Notes under the pieces: generated by a model
What the model saw: only the letters and a program-made list of their open reading frames with translations
Databases searched by the model: none
Told to the model about the DNA's origin: nothing
In this document: positions 35,160 through 46,177 of the stretch, one piece after another
Layout: each line of letters begins with the position of its first letter
Numbering within the stretch: the stretch's first letter is position 1
NCBI RefSeq assembly: GCF_949628265.1
Contig: NC_088787.1
Location: 29,626,501-29,690,500, forward strand
Length of the DNA stretch: 64,000 nt
Direction of reading: 5' to 3'
Origin: Cloeon dipterum
Lineage: Eukaryota; Arthropoda; Insecta; Ephemeroptera; Baetidae
Translations under genes and position numbers: made by a program

Positions 35160-36521
35160 TCAGCATGGCGGACGTTTTCCACAGCTCTTACAAGAGCCAC
35201 TGCAGGGTCCGCACTTGGTGCCCTTTCCCGGACAGCAGCAGTAATAATAGCAGCACTTTTTGTCAGGGCAAGTAGTTTTGGTGGTCTGCAATAGAAAAAT
35301 TATTACAATTAAACGACATGCCCTGTAAAATAAAATATAAAATGAGCGGCGAGACTTACAGTTGGTTCCCACGTAGTCGTCGATTGAGTGGAGGTTGTTG
35401 GACATGTTGTGGTTGTCGTTGGGGTTGGGGTGGTGGTCGTTGAGGTTGTCGTCGTAGTCGTTGGGGTGGTTGTCGTTGTCGTTGGGGTGGTAGTCGTTGA
35501 GGTTGTTGTGGTTGTCGTTGGGGTGGTTGTGGTTGTCGTTTGGCATGTTGTGGTTGTCGTTGGGGTTGGAGTGGTGGTCGTTGGGGTTGTGGTGGTTGTT
35601 GTTGGGGTGGTGGTGGTTGTTGTTGGGGTGGTAGTCGTTGTTGTTGTGGTGGTTGTGGTTGGGGTTGTGGTGGTAGTGGTTGGGGTTGTTGTAGTTGTAG
35701 TTGGGGTTGGGGTGGTAGTCGTTGTCGTTGTGGTGGTTGTGGTTGGGGTTGTGGTGGTAGTGGTTGGGGTTGTTGTAGTTGTAGTTGGGGTTGGGGTGGT
35801 AGTCGTTGTCGTTGTGGTGGTTGTGGTTGGGGTTGTGGTGGTAGTGGTTGGGGTGGTTGTAGTTGGAGTGGTTGTGCTTGTAGTTGGGGTTGGGGTGGTA
35901 GTGGTTGTCATTTCGGTGGTTGTGGTTGGGGTGGTGGTCGTTGGAGTGGTTGTCGTTTCGGTGATTGGGCTTGTGCTTGTGGTTGGCGTGGTCGTGCTTG
36001 TGGTTGAGTTGGTATCCGTGTTATTAAAATCAATTGTCGTGTATTTAGGATTCATGGTGGTCACGGAAAAGCATGTTGGACAAGTTGGACAAGTCTGATT
36101 ACATGGACATGACGTGGTAGTATTTATTTGTTGTTGTTCGGGTTCATCATAGTCCTTCATCTGAATTTCAAATTTTTGGTTTTGGCCTGGTTGTTTTTCA
36201 TCCATTTGCTTCTTCTGCAATTCCAAAATTTGGTTTTGGCTGCGCAGCATATCCGCCCTCCATCCATGCAACCTCGTCCTGGGAGGTTTAAAATAGCCAG
36301 CGAACAGACTGTAGAATCGAGTTTAAAAGAGATATTAAATAAAAGTACAATGCAACTTACTTAGGAATGAAGGTGCGCGTTGGCGGAGCTACTCGTTGGC
36401 CTAAAGTGTCCGAATCGTGCTGCAGGCCTCCTCCATTGGGGGATCTTCCCAGATCAAGCGCAAAGGCTTGAGCTTTGAGGGAGGTGGCGAACAGGAACAA
36501 CACTAGAGCGTTGAAGAACAT
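35160..36521 (-). CDS. Threonine-rich mucin-like secreted protein
   Basis: Three exons (36521-36361, 36278-35360, 35285-35160) close in frame to 401 residues. A signal peptide (MFFNALVLFLFATSLKAQA) is followed by a charged coiled-coil-like stretch (LRSQNQILELQKKQMDEKQ). Next come a Cys-rich turn (SCPCNQTCPTCPTC) and a long Thr/Pro domain built of TTTTTTP units. This domain carries at least two full 28-residue (84-bp) repeats. The C terminus is a compact Cys-rich tail (KKCCYYYCCCPGKG ... CSGSCKSCGKRPPC). Dense Thr runs suggest O-glycosylation, as in mucins, glue or peritrophic proteins; which of these is not known. A TATAAAT element at 36557-36551 lies only about 30 bases before the ATG, implying a very short leader. 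Repeat length may vary between alleles. Confidence 0.82.
35640..35840 (-). repeat. 84-bp coding tandem repeat in the mucin-like gene
   Basis: On the plus strand, TGGTGGTTGTGGTTGGGGTTG recurs at about 35647, 35731 and 35815, exactly 84 bases apart, with near-identical sequence between. In the protein the unit is 28 residues of Thr with spaced Pro. The wider GT/GG-rich tract runs from about 35400 to 36010. Confidence 0.85.
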
Positions 36522-36559
36522 GTCTGAAAATACAAGCGGCAAGCGGCTAGATTTATAGG

Positions 36560-37488
36560 ACGGCTCCGCGTGAGAGAATTGCACTACATTTAGTGATTAG
36601 ATTAATTTTATTTTCAGACCTTGGCTAGCACAAAACTCAAAACCTTGCATTGTTCATGATGCAAGTGAGAGGAAAATCTTACTCAGTCGAAATCTGCCCT
36701 GCGATTTATGTTTTTACTCTAATATCTGTCTGTAGCACTTCCTTCAGATGGTGTTGCAAAAATGCTTTTTTCTATTAATGCGTGTCAGCAAAATTGCTTT
36801 TGTGATTCCAACGATCGAATAACTGTCATAAAAAGGGATAAAATATCTGAGTTGCATAGTTAAATTTCTTTATTGGTATGTAAATATATATATTTTATCA
36901 AGATGAAAGGAAAATAATTAAATATATATTTTAGGGACGTTTTTATTTGCACATAAATTACAGCCTGCAATATTTGGTTAGATATATTATTGTTTTTCTG
37001 AATTTCATTTTTCAAGTAAAACTTTGGGGTATCTATTCTTTTAACGGCAAAAAAGCAAAACACATTTTCCTGCTAAACCACGTGATTTGTCATTTTTTTC
37101 TTTTAGGAAAATTGTAATATTTATTTCATTGCGAAAAAATCTTAAATGACAAACATATTTTTTAGTTTTAAATATTATAAAAAGGAACAAAATTGTAGCA
37201 ATCCGTGCTTGCCTACATATAGCAAATTAAATATAAGCCACACTGATATATGTTTGAAATTTGTTCCACAATAATATGCTTCATGTCTAACAACTCATTG
37301 CATTTGGGCGAAAATTTTCTTTTAGATTTTTTAATATTTGAGAAGTTAAAGATCAGCGTTTAATGAAAGCCATTAACAAACAGTAATTTTCGCTTGGTTT
37401 TAAAATCAATTTAACGGAGGCCCGTGATTTAATTTAATTTTTACAAAAACAAAAATTCAAGAGTCGAATCTTTTTTATTTCTTGTATC
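36560..37488. other. No gene seen
   Basis: Very AT-rich DNA upstream of the mucin-like gene with no recognisable coding exon or repeat. Confidence 0.5.
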
Positions 37489-37920
37489 TGTAGTGGTTGC
37501 GGAGCCTAGCTCCCTCTCCTTTTTCAATTTTGGTCTAGGGTGTTGTTATTAATGATTGTTAGTCGATATTCGTTAGAAATTCGTTAATGCAACAGAGATA
37601 GATTTTAAAATTTAAATTAGTTTTCGCCGGACACTCAAGCCAACAAGTCGCATCTTAATTGTTCCGAGCGTTTAATTGAGAAGGACCCGGCTCATTCGGG
37701 TCCTTGTATACTGTTAGACTTAGTCGCCAAGTGACTGTCGTATAAAGAGAAGATTTGTTGAAGATCCCGCAAGGTTTTATTTTCCACCTTCTAACCCCCA
37801 AAGTGGTGACCCCGACGTGACCAGTTATCTTTTAGTGGCTCTTGCTGCTGATTAAGCGATAATTTGGCCAGCTCGGTGCAGAAGGGTTGGTAGTTGCCCT
37901 CAAGTTACACAATATCTTTG
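37489..37920 (+). mobile_element. LTR-retroelement fossil: LTR plus primer-binding-site-like leader
   Basis: A GC-richer block in AT-rich DNA. A putative LTR of about 312 bp (37489-37800) opens TGTAGTGG and ends CCCCCA. It contains a TATAAAG motif near its end and a perfect hairpin (AAGGACCCG/CGGGTCCTT). It is followed three bases later by TGGTGACCCCGACGTGA, a typical LTR-element primer-binding site and leader start. About 100 bases of leader-like sequence follow; no gag, pol or second LTR is seen nearby, so it is a broken remnant. The superfamily (Gypsy or BEL/Pao) cannot be settled. Confidence 0.55.
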
Positions 37921-38414
37921 ATAAGCTGAGATTTCCCGACAAAAATTTACATAGCAAAATATGATGTTATTTCAAGGCAGGAAAAATAAAAAGAAAAACT
38001 AACAATAAATATTTTCTTGTTGTGTAACAAGGAAGATGCGAAATTTCTCTTCGTCACCATTGAAATTTCATAACAAAAATACTACTTTCTTTATTATAAA
38101 ATCCAGTTATTAATTTTCAATTAAATTGTTAAGTATTTTTAAATCAAATTCCTCGTTCAACAACAGTTGAAATATCAAAATTAATAATATTGTATTGACA
38201 CAATTGAGGTTGTGTGGAGTTGAAGAGAAAAAATAAACTAGAGCAAGAAAAATATATAACAAACTAAATTATCAAAGCTCCGCAGATTAGATTATTTTTA
38301 AGCTATGCAACCAGCGGAGCTGATATATTGTTACCAAGAAGTCTAAATACTTCGTTAACGTTTTACTGTAGGGTTAAAAAAAGTAAAAATCACGTATATC
38401 TATTTTGGTCCTTT
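37921..38414. other. No gene seen
   Basis: AT-rich DNA between the LTR fossil and the 3' end of the next minus-strand gene. Confidence 0.5.
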
Positions 38415-39184
38415 TTATTGTGTCATTGGCAGGTTGTCAATGTACAAAGGTTTGGAAGGTTCTGCAGCTGCATCTTGATCAGGGGGAGGCGGAAGCATCG
38501 CTCGCCCGGTGTTTCTAAGCAAATGATGCACAGGTTTCAACATTGGCGAGACCTCGTCTAGCGTGTACTCGTCGTGGTTGGCAAACGACCGGAACGCCCT
38601 GGATAGAAAATTTCTAGGCCCAACCTCTCCGACCATTGGACCATTAGCTGATGGGGGTGAGTCTTCCCTCACTTCACCAACAAAGCCATCGCCAGCTGAA
38701 AGACGAGAAGAAAAAGTACAAATTTTTAAATCAACGCAATTAAAACTGTTGTACCGTTTGTCAAGTCCCTAGCTGAATTTTGAAAAGGGGAAATTCCTTG
38801 TTTTCTGATTGCGAGTCCAGCTCTGTACCTCGCGAACCTGTCGTCTTGCGGGCTGCTAGGAGTTTTACGAGGGCATTTGTCGTTGACGAGTTGCACCACT
38901 TGTTCTGCTAATTTGAGGTATGGCTTGAGGAAGAAAATAACTTTCGGCTTCAAAATATGACAGGGCTTGGCGAGAAGCATTTTTGCCAAAGTTTTCCTCA
39001 TGAGCAGTTTCGTCGCGAGGGCCTTGCGCTGCAGCTTCGCTTTCAATGGGCGCTGATTGGCGAACAGGTTGCATGAGACAAGATTTATCTGCAAGACCGC
39101 GTTTAAATCATTTCAGCAATTAAATTAGGCAATTCTACTTACAGTGAAAAATACGACGGTTAATTTCAGCAATAGAGATGACAT
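38415..39184 (-). CDS. Orphan secreted protein, 218 aa
   Basis: Three minus-strand exons (39184-39143, 39088-38755, 38695-38415) close in frame to 218 residues. The 14-codon first exon and the start of exon 2 form a signal peptide (MSSLLLKLTVVFFTINLVSC). The next stretch is strongly basic (KAKLQRKALATKLLMRKTLA), followed by a hydrophobic helix (VIFFLKPYLKLAEQVVQLV). The C-terminal part is acidic and Pro-rich (MLPPPPDQDAAAEPS) and ends PMTQ. A TATA-like TACAAAAG lies about 55-60 bases upstream of the ATG. I recognise no family. Its neighbours on the same strand are also secreted proteins. Confidence 0.75.
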
Positions 39185-39840
39185 GATGGTGCGCTGATTA
39201 GGCACTTGAATGAAAAGCTCCGAGTGTTCCCTGCTGCTTTTGTATGCAGTTGAAGACTGTCAGCAAAACATTATTTGTACGCATTCGTACCTCGCAGCAG
39301 CGTACGCAGTATGACAGCGTTTAAAATGTTTTCCAAATTGTGTTGTAAGCTCTTTATATTGTTATAACTGTCCTAAATTTTTAGCTGATTGTGAGTTGTA
39401 TGAATTTATAATAAAATTAAACAAGCCCCAGGCTAACCTACTTATCAAAATCAAGATTAACGGCAAAGGCAGCTGCATCTGAATATTAAATATGCTTGCA
39501 CGAAATTATAGTTAGTAGCTGAATATTATCCAGTTAAGCTTAAAAACATAAATCTAAATTAATATATCAAGATTTTTCAGAAAAAGTGTTTTCTAAAATA
39601 ATAATAAAATAAGACAGATGCGTGAAATAAGAAGTTCAATCAAAGATTCGAAAATCTTGAAGAAAATAAAAAATTTTACACTTTATTTGTTAGTTTTTAA
39701 AATTTACTCAGGGAGTCAAAACATTAAATTCAAAATAAAATAAGCACAGAATTCAGTTAATAATACATTTCAAATTTATTAAAATTGCATAAATTCTTCT
39801 TGAAGAAGCAACAAATATTTATATGAAAAACTACACATGT

Positions 39841-41120
39841 TCACTGGGAGCTTGTGAGTCTGCGGCTAAAAGCTGGTTCTTTACTTCCTTGATAAAGTGC
39901 AGGGAGTGGTCCGTGTTCAACACGTTGAGGAGACCGGTTCAGAGGACGCATTGGCTGATTTCTGAAATTACAAGGCTCATGAAAACAAAACTATTAAATT
40001 TAATTATTTTTAGTATGTAGTACCGCATTTTAATTCCACAAAACATTAAATTTAAAACATCTTGTTCCATTAATTTTCAATTATATTGAATAATTTTTTT
40101 ACCTAAAGCCTGAAGCGCCAGGATGGGCGCGAGGTTGAGCCGTCGGTGATGAAAGATTGGGAGCTGAAGCTTTCGGCTGATGTTGCTTGGCTACTCGGGA
40201 GTTTTCTGGCCTGTTAAAAACATTTTTGGCTTCCAAGCGAGGAAACGATGGCTTGGATGATCTCAGTTGGGCGGAAATCGTCGAGTTCAAACTCCGTTTG
40301 CGATCACCAGAGGCTTCTTTTTGTGTGCTTGCTGCTTCTTCCGAAACCTCAATTCTGCCTCTCGCGCTCTCATCGTCGGTGTTCGATCTGAATGAAGGGA
40401 AATTATGGGCCGCATAAGGATCCCCGGACATTTGATTGTAGAAAATCCGAGAAGACGGGAGTGCTGGGCCATAATAATTGTTCTGGCCGAATCCGAATTT
40501 ATAGGGAGGGTTTGGAAATGAAGCCTGAGCGAACGCAGGGGCAGGTTGAGGTTGGAATGAGCCGAACGGATATGACGGCCTGAATGGATTTGGGTTGGAA
40601 TCGTAGGGTGGCAGATAATTTGCCTGAGGTGGAGCGTCATTCGAGGGTTGGCGTTGAGGCAAGGAAAGCTTGCTGTCTTCTGAATTTTTGCTACTCGGCT
40701 TATTTCTGATGTAGCATTGCCTGCGGCTGCTGCTGAGGGGTTTTCTGTCCGGGGAGGTCTCCCTGCGGGCCCACATTTTGAGTGGCATCTACGAAGAGAA
40801 GGATTCATTAGGAAATAGAAGAGTCAATTTCAATTATTTTTACCTGTGGATCCACAGGAAGAGATAACCCCTCTTTCACGCAGATATTGCAGCCACTTAG
40901 TGCAGCGGCTTCTTGCTAAAATGCACAAAATAAAAAACTGGTTTGCAAATTAGTTATAGATTTACCATGCTTGTGTCCTGATTTACTTCCCTGACATCAA
41001 AATCGGAATTTTCAGCATAGCTTGCCTGAAGAAGAGAGAAATGAAAAAAAATTACATTAAAATTATTAATATAGTTACCGTGACAGCAAAAAGCAAGACA
41101 AATGCTCCTACGGAATTCAT
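39841..41120 (-). CDS. Orphan secreted Pro/Ser-rich protein, 326 aa
   Basis: Five minus-strand exons (41120-41079, 41025-40966, 40915-40844, 40788-40103, 39961-39841) close in frame to 326 residues. A signal peptide (MNSVGAFVLLFAVTASYA) is split by an intron after codon 14, exactly as in the neighbour at 38415-39184. Exon 3 carries two Cys (SGCNICVKEG). The large exon 4 is disordered-looking. It is rich in Pro, Ser, Asn and aromatic residues (NYLPPYDSNPNPFRPSYPFG; FGFGQNNYYGPALPSS), then basic and Ser-rich. This composition resembles structural, cuticular or silk-like secreted proteins, but no diagnostic motif such as a chitin-binding R&R domain is visible. A TATA-like TTTAAAAG lies about 40 bases upstream. 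Family unknown. Confidence 0.75.
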
Positions 41121-41699
41121 GGTGAAATGTGTCTGTAATCTTAAGCTCGTCCCTGCCTTTTAAAGGGAAGCACACACGAGAACAATTTGAGCTGGAAGGT
41201 CAGCTTTTTTTCACTGCTTATAGTTATTCAAAAAGTGCAATTGAAGCATAGCGTTTTTCACGGCGAGTGTTTTGCCTCGCTGGCAGAATTGTGCTGCACT
41301 GCATTTTTCTCAAGGTTGATGCTCCTTTGAAATGAATGTCTGCAAAAAATTGCTAAACTACAAAAAAAACTGCACCAAATTATTTTAATGAAACTTTTGT
41401 ATGCGCGATACACAGCAATCATTAAGATGATGAAATTGTTCAAGAAATTGTCCAAATAGCACGTTTATTGATTCATGGGTCGATCTGAAATTAAGCACAA
41501 GTAAAAAATACAGTTACAACGGCCTTGTCACTCTGAAGGAAAAGCGGCTTGAAGGAGCGGCAAACTGGGACAGTTAATAATGAACGCGTTTTATGGGAAG
41601 TTTGTCAGTTTTGTTTGAATTAATAAATTGTCACGACACGCTGTTTGTGCACGCGAGTGTGGCCAGTTCGCCACCTGCACCTCGTCAACGCAGTTAGAA

Positions 41700-44600
41700 A
41701 TGGTGAGAATTTGGTTTATTTCTGTGTGCTTGTAATTTTGACGCACTATTTATTGTTTGTCCAAAATTGTCATGGTATATTAAATTATATGAAATGAAAA
41801 TTTTAAAGGAATCTAAATTAATCCGGCAATGCAATAAAAATTGGTTCATTTTTTATTTAATTTGTTTTATAATACTTTCTGTTGAGATTAAACAAAAGAG
41901 TGCAAAATAAAAGAAATTCTGTTATTTTCAAAAGCACTTACATTTTTATTTGTATCACGCTGTTGCCGAGCGTGTATAGCCACAAGAACACCGGCTTATA
42001 ACACCACGAAGAGTTGGACAGAATTGTACTTTCATAATAAACGTTATTTTTTTTGTTAACACATTTGACGGGTTTAATCCATATCATTGTAACAAATAAA
42101 ACTAAAAGTAAAAAAATCTTTAAAATTTGAAAGGTGGAAACATCAACGAAAAGGAGTCTGTCGGAGGATCTTCGACCACTTATGCGACTGCTTCGAATTT
42201 CCGGCCACTTTCTGCCTGATTATGAAAAGGGTGGCGTTCTGGGAAAGTCCATCTACTCAGTGATGCACATTGGTCTCGGAATTACTCACTTTATCTTTCT
42301 CGTGATAAAGTTGCTGATGCAATTTGGTGACACGGTCGCTCTTATAAGCAACACCCTTACCATGCTGTTTTTTCTACATGGCATTACAAAGGCAAGTCAA
42401 ATTAATTCTTTTCCTTTTCACAAAAATTATTAATATTTAAGTTAGCGCGTTTTATATTAAATCTCCATTTTGAAAAAAGAAGCTAAAATGCTTAAAATAT
42501 TTTATGAAACTCTTAGGAAGTTTTTTTTAATCATTTAACACTTTTCAGGTATTTAACCATTGACAATTTCATGTCAGACAAAGACTAAAAGTCTGTTTGG
42601 AATGTGCTCCCTTTACATAGCCTGTTCCTCTTAGATTATGTTATTTTACCTTTATTTCACATGTCATATATTAAATTCAAATAGATTTATATTTATTTTT
42701 CTAATGTGGGTCATTCTTTTTACGACGGCCTATTTTTTTGCTGTAATATGTGCCTCTTTTATCTCCCAAAATTTCTTCGAAATTATGTAATATTTTTTTC
42801 AAAACTCGCATGGCGTATAAAACTACTTTAAAAATATTTTCTCAAGTGTAACAGCATCACTCTCAATACTAACCATTACCCAAACTATGGCTATCAAGCA
42901 GTTTTTAGAGGATAAGATTTCAATCCTGTGTGATTAAAATTAAACATAATTGGTTTGATCAGATTTTTTAGTATTCCTTAATGATATCATGAAATTGAAA
43001 AAAAAAACAGCTAGCATTTACATAATAGAAAAATTCCCAGACACAGTTTTTCTTGCAGAGAAAGCAGAAATCGAATAAATAATGCCCGGGTGTTGTGTCA
43101 CACACTCTTGGACTTGTTTTGCAGGTGCTGTATTTCGGCCTAAAACGCAAGCAGTTCTACACGACGTTGCACACATGGGAGAAGAGCCACACGCACCCTT
43201 TATTCGCCGCTTCCGACGCAAAGCACCGAGCGGCGTTCGCGGCCGAGACGCGGCGTTTGCTGCAGCCCATCCTGGCGGCCACGTCCCTCACCGTCTTCTT
43301 CTGGGCCGTCCACCCCTTTGTGGGCGGGGCCGAGCACGTCAGGGTAGCCGCCGCTGCCGCCACTGCACAACCTTCGGCTTTGGGGAACGACACGTTCGCA
43401 AACCTGACGTCGCTGTCGATGGAAGGAGAGGCGTCCAGCATGACGGACGCGGAGCAGCGGGACACCGAGACGCGCACCAAACTGCTCATAAACGCCTGGT
43501 ACCCCTGGGACCCCTACAGCAGCAACCTCGCCTACTTCTGCACTTATCTCTACCAGGTTAGAGAAACTCGTTAAATTGCTTATTTTTAAGTTGTAAAAAG
43601 GAGAATTCCAGATGGAATAAAATTATTTTAACAGGAACTAAAAATTTAACAAGGAGGTTAAGAAAATTAAAAGGATGTCACAATTTTTAGATATTTCTTT
43701 TCATTTTCTTTGGCTGTAGAATCAAACGGAATATTTCCAATTCCATGATAATCAAAACTTTTGCTAGTGATCAAAATTTTGATTTCTATGTTCAAAAGGT
43801 TTTAAATAAAATTAAAGGCTTAAATAGTTTAGATTTAATCCCTGATGTAAATCAAAGCTGGAATATACTCATGCTTAAAAATTCTTAACTTTTGAAGTAA
43901 AAACGTCTAAATCCCTGGCTCTATATATTTGAACATGCATTTTTCCCGTTTTTTTCCAATTCGTTTTACCACGTGTTTGAATAAATCCCTTTATTATTAG
44001 GAGTTCAAGCGGCTTATCTTATAATTAATTTGTCAGCTGTACTGGTTGGTGTTTTGCATCTGCCAAATCAATCTTCTGGACACGCTATTCTGCTCGTGGT
44101 TAATTTATGGATGCGAGCAACTGCGTCACCTCAAGGATGGAATGCAGTGCATGATGCAACTCAGCGCCAGGGACAGACTCGCAACCCTCTCCAGTGAAAA
44201 CGGGTACCATTTGGAAAACGTGGGTGAGCTAACGTAGATAGGGGAAAGTTAATCCTTTCAGTGTTTTGGTTTAGACCAAGAAATAGTTTTGGTTGTCGGT
44301 GGCCCTGAAGGCGGTGCAAAATGTATATTCTTTTCATCTTTTTTCGTTTTTGTCAAGGAAATTACGATTTTTTATTATAAGATTGTGGGATTAATGCGTG
44401 TTTCAGACGAATTAGAGGTTCAGGTGGCGCCGATGGAACCGAAAATGGCATTTCAGAGACTCCGGCGCGTTGTGCCAAAAGAAACTCCCCCAATTCGAAT
44501 AAACCAAACGATTGACTCGTTGATGCTCAAGTTCCCCGGTGCCGAAGTGAATGGGGAGAGCTCCGAAAATAACAAAAAGGGAGTTGTTATCAGGTCGGCC

Positions 44601-45801
44601 ATCAAATACTGGGTCGAGAGGCACAAACACATCCTTAGGTAAGTAGAAAAATAATAACAAAAAACTCCAACGAGATAAAAGGTTAACCAAAGTCATAAGA
44701 ATCTAAATTTCATTAATTGAAAGCTACTTCTGCAAAAGTGACCAAGATACGCCCTGAATAGTAAAGATTGCCTTCATTATAGCGCTTAAGAAACGAGAAT
44801 AAAAATTAAAAATTCAAGCACCTACAGTAATTTTATTTGACTGCATTTTGATTGAAGCTCAAACATAAGCAAATTCATATTTTATTTAAATTCGCGATAT
44901 CACTCGCAGCAGCAGCAACAACAGGCAAGTTTTTTCAGTGATATTCGAGTGCCGATTAAACTGGATTAATATCCGAAATGAGCCAGCGGAGCTTTACGAC
45001 TGTTCAATCTTGAGTTTTTTTTAATAAAAATAGTACATTTTCTATCTGTTTTTGTAGATACATTGAATCAATAGGTGACTCTTATGGTATGGCTCTGCTT
45101 TTGCACATGCTTACCAGCACCGTCACGCTCACACTCCTCTCCTACGAGGCCACAAAGGTAAAATACACACTACTAAAATTAACTAACGATGATAAATGGA
45201 GAAATAGACTTGATTCCTCTTTTTCAATCCTGGAATTAAAAAATGCATCAATCTTGCAGATAACTGGGATCAATTTGCACGCATTCACAGTGATCGGTTA
45301 CCTGAGCTACACTCTTGCCCAGGTCTTTCTGTTTTGCCTGTTCGGTAATCGTCTAATTGAAGAGGTAGGTCCTTCAAACTCTCAAAATACTTTTTTCCTC
45401 AGGCAAGTTACCAAAAAATTAAATTTTGATTTAATAAGTAATTTTTCCTCACAACTGATTAGGTTTTTTCATCTTATGTGCCGATTGGTTGCTTGGAAAT
45501 TTTTTGTTCACTTGATGTCGGTTTGCAGAGCGTTTCCGTGATGCATGCGGCGTACAGTTGTCCTTGGTACAATGGCTCTGAAGAAGCGAAAACCTTCGTG
45601 CAAATCGTGTGCCAGCAATGCCAACGGCCGCTCTCCGTTTCAGGAGCAAAGTTCTTCACCGTTTCCCTCGACTTGTTCGCTTCGGTACAAAATAAAAATT
45701 CAAGTTTGTGCCACGAAAAAATTAAACATGAAATCTTCAATGACTCACAGGTGCTCGGAGCCGTTGTGACTTACTTCATGGTTCTCATTCAACTCAACTA
45801 G
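41700..45801 (+). CDS. Orco: Odorant receptor co-receptor (Orco)
   Basis: Nine coding exons: 41700-41702, 42134-42391, 43125-43556, 44037-44223, 44407-44638, 45058-45157, 45260-45364, 45529-45684 and 45751-45801, 507 residues. Orco pairs with odorant receptors to form ligand-gated cation channels in olfactory dendrites. The C-terminal half is near-diagnostic: [14 protein letters not shown] (putative calmodulin-binding, about 357), [40 protein letters not shown], and [19 protein letters not shown]. It ends in [20 protein letters not shown]. The second extracellular loop is longer than usual and carries NDT and NLT glycosylation sites, making the protein about 30 residues longer than typical Orco. 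The start codon is the last three bases of exon 1 (ATG|GTGAGA), and intron 2 uses a GC donor (AAG|GCAAGT). AATAAA lies at 45868-45873. Confidence 0.96.
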
Positions 45802-46177
45802 AATGTAGACTGACTGCAAAAATGAAGCGCACACCGTCGTGTTAAAATTTTAATCTTGTAACGTTTGAATAAAAACATTGCAATCGCATTTTGTCGAGTG
45901 CAGACAGTTAAGTTGTTGTTTCACGCTCATTGAACAATCATATATGACCATGGAAAATGCAGTTTTATCACACAACAACCTGTTTAACGTCAATGCACCA
46001 GATCAAAAATATTGCACACTCTTTCTTTCTTTCTTTTTTAAACATGTTCTTGCAAAGGAAAAACATTATTTTGTGATGCAATAATCGGCCTGTTTTTTTG
46101 TTTTTGCGTGGGTGGAAATTCCGGAAAAATCCTCAAAAATGAGTGTTTGACACCAATGTTTACTGACGCACCTCTGC

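Noticed and set aside
35388-36098. Long plus-strand Val/Gly frames at the mucin locus
   Set aside because: These are shadows of the Thr-rich minus-strand repeat; the spliced minus-strand gene explains the tract.
43082-43561. Alternative 159-codon frame over Orco exon 3
   Set aside because: It overlaps the true Orco frame out of phase, and its sequence has no receptor features.
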